Shown here: piece after piece, positions 61,457-64,000 of the stretch
Numbering within the stretch: the stretch's first letter is position 1
Layout: every line of letters starts with the position of its first letter
Origin: Rapana venosa
Lineage: Eukaryota; Mollusca; Gastropoda; Neogastropoda; Muricidae
Length of the DNA stretch: 64,000 nt
Direction: 5' to 3'
Assembly (NCBI GenBank): GCA_028751875.1
Contig: CM054135.1
Location: 12,059,359 to 12,123,358 of the forward strand
The notes under the pieces: generated by a model
Databases searched by the model: none
Told to the model about the DNA's origin: nothing
What the model saw: the letters and a program-made list of their open reading frames with translations, nothing else
Translations under genes and position numbers: made by a program

Positions 61457-61548
<92 letters not shown>

Positions 61549-61570
61549 CTATTTGTGTGTGTGTGTGTGT

Positions 61571-61620
<50 letters not shown>
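61378..61620 (+). repeat. CT, CTAT and GT microsatellites
   Basis: CT/CTGT to 61470, (CTAT)n 61474-61545, (GT)n 61554-61619. Confidence 0.95.
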
Positions 61621-61622
<2 letters not shown>

Positions 61623-61664
61623 CCTCGATAACATGTATATGTATTTTTTCTTCTTCTTTTTGTT

Positions 61665-61775
61665 TTTCGTTCCTCGGTGAAATCGCCGAGGTTTACCAAC
61701 GGTGAGATTTTGCCTATGCCACCGCTGTTACCCACCATTAAGGTAGCCGCATTCCGACCTCAGGGGTTTTCGGAT
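61665..61775 (-). repeat. Repeat family E copy
   Basis: GTTCCTCGGTGAAATCGCCG, ACCAACGGTGAGATTTTGCC, GGTAGCCGCATTCCGACC. Confidence 0.75.
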
Positions 61776-62034
61776 TCGGATTCGGATTATTTATTCATGT
61801 TTAGGCCACCGCCCTTCATGAAGGGGTTGGTGAAAAGAAAAGAAGTACAATAACACTCGATAAAAGAACATAACAAAAAAACAATGCATCAGTCATAATT
61901 AACAACATGTTGAACAGCAATCATCTATGACGTTGCAGTATCTCGAAGAGAGAGAGAGAGAGTTTTGTTGATTAATCGACTCACGTCATCAACACAACCA
62001 AGGAGACTTTGCCTGAAGGAACCTAGTTGTCTAG

Positions 62035-62160
62035 ATACAACAACACCAAAACAACAACAACAACAGCGACGACGACGACAACAACAACAAGAACGACAAC
62101 AACAACAACAGCAACAACAACAGCAACAACAACAACAACGACGACGCCGCCGAAAATTAT
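62035..62160 (+). repeat. CAA/CGA trinucleotide array
   Basis: (CAA)n with CGA, CAG and CGC variants. Codes for Gln/Asn/Thr runs by chance. Confidence 0.9.
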
Positions 62161-62299
62161 GAACGGAGTCATCATCCTACAGCTGTTGAGAAGTGAAGTG
62201 TTGGTGAAAATCAGTCTATGTGAAGAAGATCTTTTCTTTTTTTCTGAAATTCTGATCAATTCTAACCATTCACCTCTCTTCATATTTGAAACGAAAGAA

Positions 62300-62560
62300 A
62301 CAAGGCGGCAGTAGGATGGTTAAGACCTTCACCTGCCTAACAAGCAAACTGTGAGGTTCTGGTTCCATTCCCAGCCTTACCCCCTTTTCTTCCTAGTTTG
62401 ACTAGAAAATGGAACTGAATGTCAAAGTCTTTCCGGATGACGAGACTATAAACTGAAGCCTCGTGTGCGAACGCGCGTAGAACATCTTGCGCACACGTTA
62501 AAAAACCTGTTACCCCTTTCGAAAGAGTAGGCCATTACGTACCGGTAACAACAGACGACA
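62300..62560 (+). repeat. SINE with third head type and family B core and tail
   Basis: Head GGCAGTAGGATGGTTAAGAC with CTGGTTCCATTCCC in B-box position, then a core-like GATGACGAGACTATAAACTG, CGTAGAACATCTTGCGCACA, GAGTAGGCCATTACGTACCG. Confidence 0.75.
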
Positions 62561-62689
62561 ATTTAAAAAAACAACAAACAAACAAACAACAACAACAAAA
62601 CATATGCACACAGGGATCGTGTTTAGACACCATGCTCGAAGTGGGAACTTGGGATTCAACAACAACATATATATAAAATATAGAAAATA

Positions 62690-62823
62690 ATAATATAATA
62701 AATATACTGGAATTAATTTATATAGTGCAACATCTTGTCAAAACAAATCAAAGCGCTTGCATTCAACATATTCTTACACATACAACCAATAATAACAATT
62801 AACAATGTGAAACAAATTCAAAT

Positions 62824-62905
<82 letters not shown>
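62690..62905 (+). repeat. TAA/TTTATATAG repeat and CA microsatellite
   Basis: AATTAATTTATATAGTGCAA, AAATCAAAGCGCTTGCATTC, then (CA)n 62825-62908. Confidence 0.85.
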
Positions 62906-62911
<6 letters not shown>

Positions 62912-63057
62912 AATTGATGGTGGTGGTGCGAGGGAGAAGGAGGGAGGGTGGGGAGTTAACAACGGTGCGCATACGCAGAGAGTAATGTCATCATTGGTGG
63001 AACCTTGAACATCTAGCAGAAGAACGAAAAAATCCAACACACAATTAAACTAAGGAG

Positions 63058-63092
63058 GGAGGGGGGGAGGGGGGGGGGGGGGGGGGGGGGGG
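63058..63092 (+). repeat. Poly-G tract
   Basis: G runs with one A. Followed by unique DNA to 63300 with a minus-strand donor-like GAG/GTAAGG near 63122. Confidence 0.85.
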
Positions 63093-63424
63093 AGTAGGGG
63101 GTAGAAGCCATCGTGTTCCTTACCTCTTGTCTGGGATTAGGACACTACTAGGCCTGGTCTGGCCTAATAATTAGAACACTGGAACAGCCAGAGTGCTGGC
63201 CATCTGCTATTGGCTACTAGTACTAGGACTAAATAATTTATTTCCTACCTGAGACTTTCCCCCCACATATCTGTCCCTAATTTTCAACAGCATCTTTCAC
63301 CTTCTAAGTGTTGTTCCGTGTGTGTGTGTGTGTGTGGTGCGTGGTGTGCGTGCATGGATTTGAAATCTGTTGCTCATTATGTTTAAGGAGAGTTGCATGC
63401 CTGTAAATGATTGAGTGCAAGCGC

Positions 63425-63495
63425 TTCGATTTGTTTTTTTTTTTACAAGATTCAGCGCTATATAAATTCCATATATTATTATTATTATTAAATAT
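63425..63495 (-). repeat. TTTATATAGCGC/TAA repeat
   Basis: TTACAAGATTCAGCGCTATA then TAAATTCCATATATTATTAT. Confidence 0.7.
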
Positions 63496-63527
63496 ATTCA
63501 CCAAGCAACTGGCGTTTAGAAAACTTC

Positions 63528-63832
63528 AGAGAGAGAGAGAGAGAGAGAGAGGGTGGGTGGGGGGGGAGGTGGTGTTGGGGTGGGGGGTGGGGGGTGGAGT
63601 AAGGGTTTGAATGAAGTAGGGGGCTGGCAGAAAGGAGAGAAGGTAGGAGTAGGGGGAAGAGAGGATGGGGAGGGGGGGGGGGTGGAGAGGGGGGGGGGGG
63701 GGTGGAGAGGGGGGGGGGGAGAGGAAGGCAGCTTGAAGAAGAAGGTATTTAAGCGGGAAGAGGAAGGGAAAAGGACACTGATTAAGACGAAGGTGAAAAG
63801 TTCATAACTGAAGACGAGAGAGATGAGAGAGA

Positions 63833-63894
<62 letters not shown>

Positions 63895-63895
63895 A
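63528..63895 (+). repeat. GA and G-rich low-complexity block
   Basis: (GA)n, GGGGTGG units and G runs to 63720, then unique DNA and (GA)n from 63820 to 63893. Confidence 0.9.
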
Positions 63896-64000
63896 TCATG
63901 TCGGGCAAGCAGCAGAGCAATTAAACAGCGGGGTGTTGTCATGGGTCAAGGTTGTTGTTGTAGCTGTTGTTGTCTTTGTCCTTCTTCTTTCAGAATCCTC

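Overview
The window is invertebrate nuclear DNA. Introns carry canonical GT/AG borders, microsatellites are dense (GA, CA, CT, poly-G/C and trinucleotide arrays), and there are at least four tRNA- or 5S-related SINE families plus RTE-like and other non-LTR retrotransposon remains. The receptor gene and the repeat set suggest a mollusc, probably a marine gastropod. That assignment is inference; there is no mitochondrial or rRNA marker here.

The one clear protein gene is on the minus strand: an E75/Rev-erb-type nuclear receptor (NR1D group). Thirteen exons between 15687 and 164 join with matching phases into about 1,147 residues. Two zinc fingers and the C-terminal extension (15.7-12.7 kb) are followed by a ligand-binding domain with the expected heme Cys-Pro and helix-11 His (12.9-8.9 kb), then an F region of roughly 800 residues rich in Ser, Pro, Gln and acidic stretches (7.7-0.16 kb). 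The upstream A/B region is not certain. Three phase-1 candidate 5' exons were found at 19.1, 23.4 and 25.9-26.0 kb; each could splice into the first-finger exon, as expected if the gene uses alternative first exons as insect E75 does. A promoter-like block with CCAAT motifs, an Inr-like motif and an everted TGACCT/AGGTCA pair lies at 25.75-26.15 kb, a cluster of GGTCA half-sites at 21.8-22.0 kb, and a DR3 at 57.15 kb.

From 16 kb to the end no second gene is convincing. 16-32 kb is unique intronic or intergenic DNA cut by simple repeats and SINEs. 33-37.6 kb holds fragments of non-LTR elements. 40.1-43.3 kb is a nearly full-length but broken RTE-like LINE on the minus strand. 45.6-47.1 kb and 52.6-53.2 kb hold more LINE 3' ends, twice as head-to-head pairs of different elements. 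49.8-50.5 kb (purine-rich), 55.6-56.1 kb (CA-rich) and 57.2-58.2 kb (AGY trinucleotide) are long low-complexity blocks.

The most unusual items are: a SINE whose head joins a tRNA-like 5' part to the internal promoter region of 5S rRNA; several SINE heads that share one core; minisatellites that abut or repeat real splice sites of the receptor gene; a decayed duplicate of the 5' edge of the first zinc-finger exon; and the candidate alternative first exons. Coordinates of repeats are good to about 10-20 bases. Exon borders were read from the sequence and are exact if the splice sites chosen are right.
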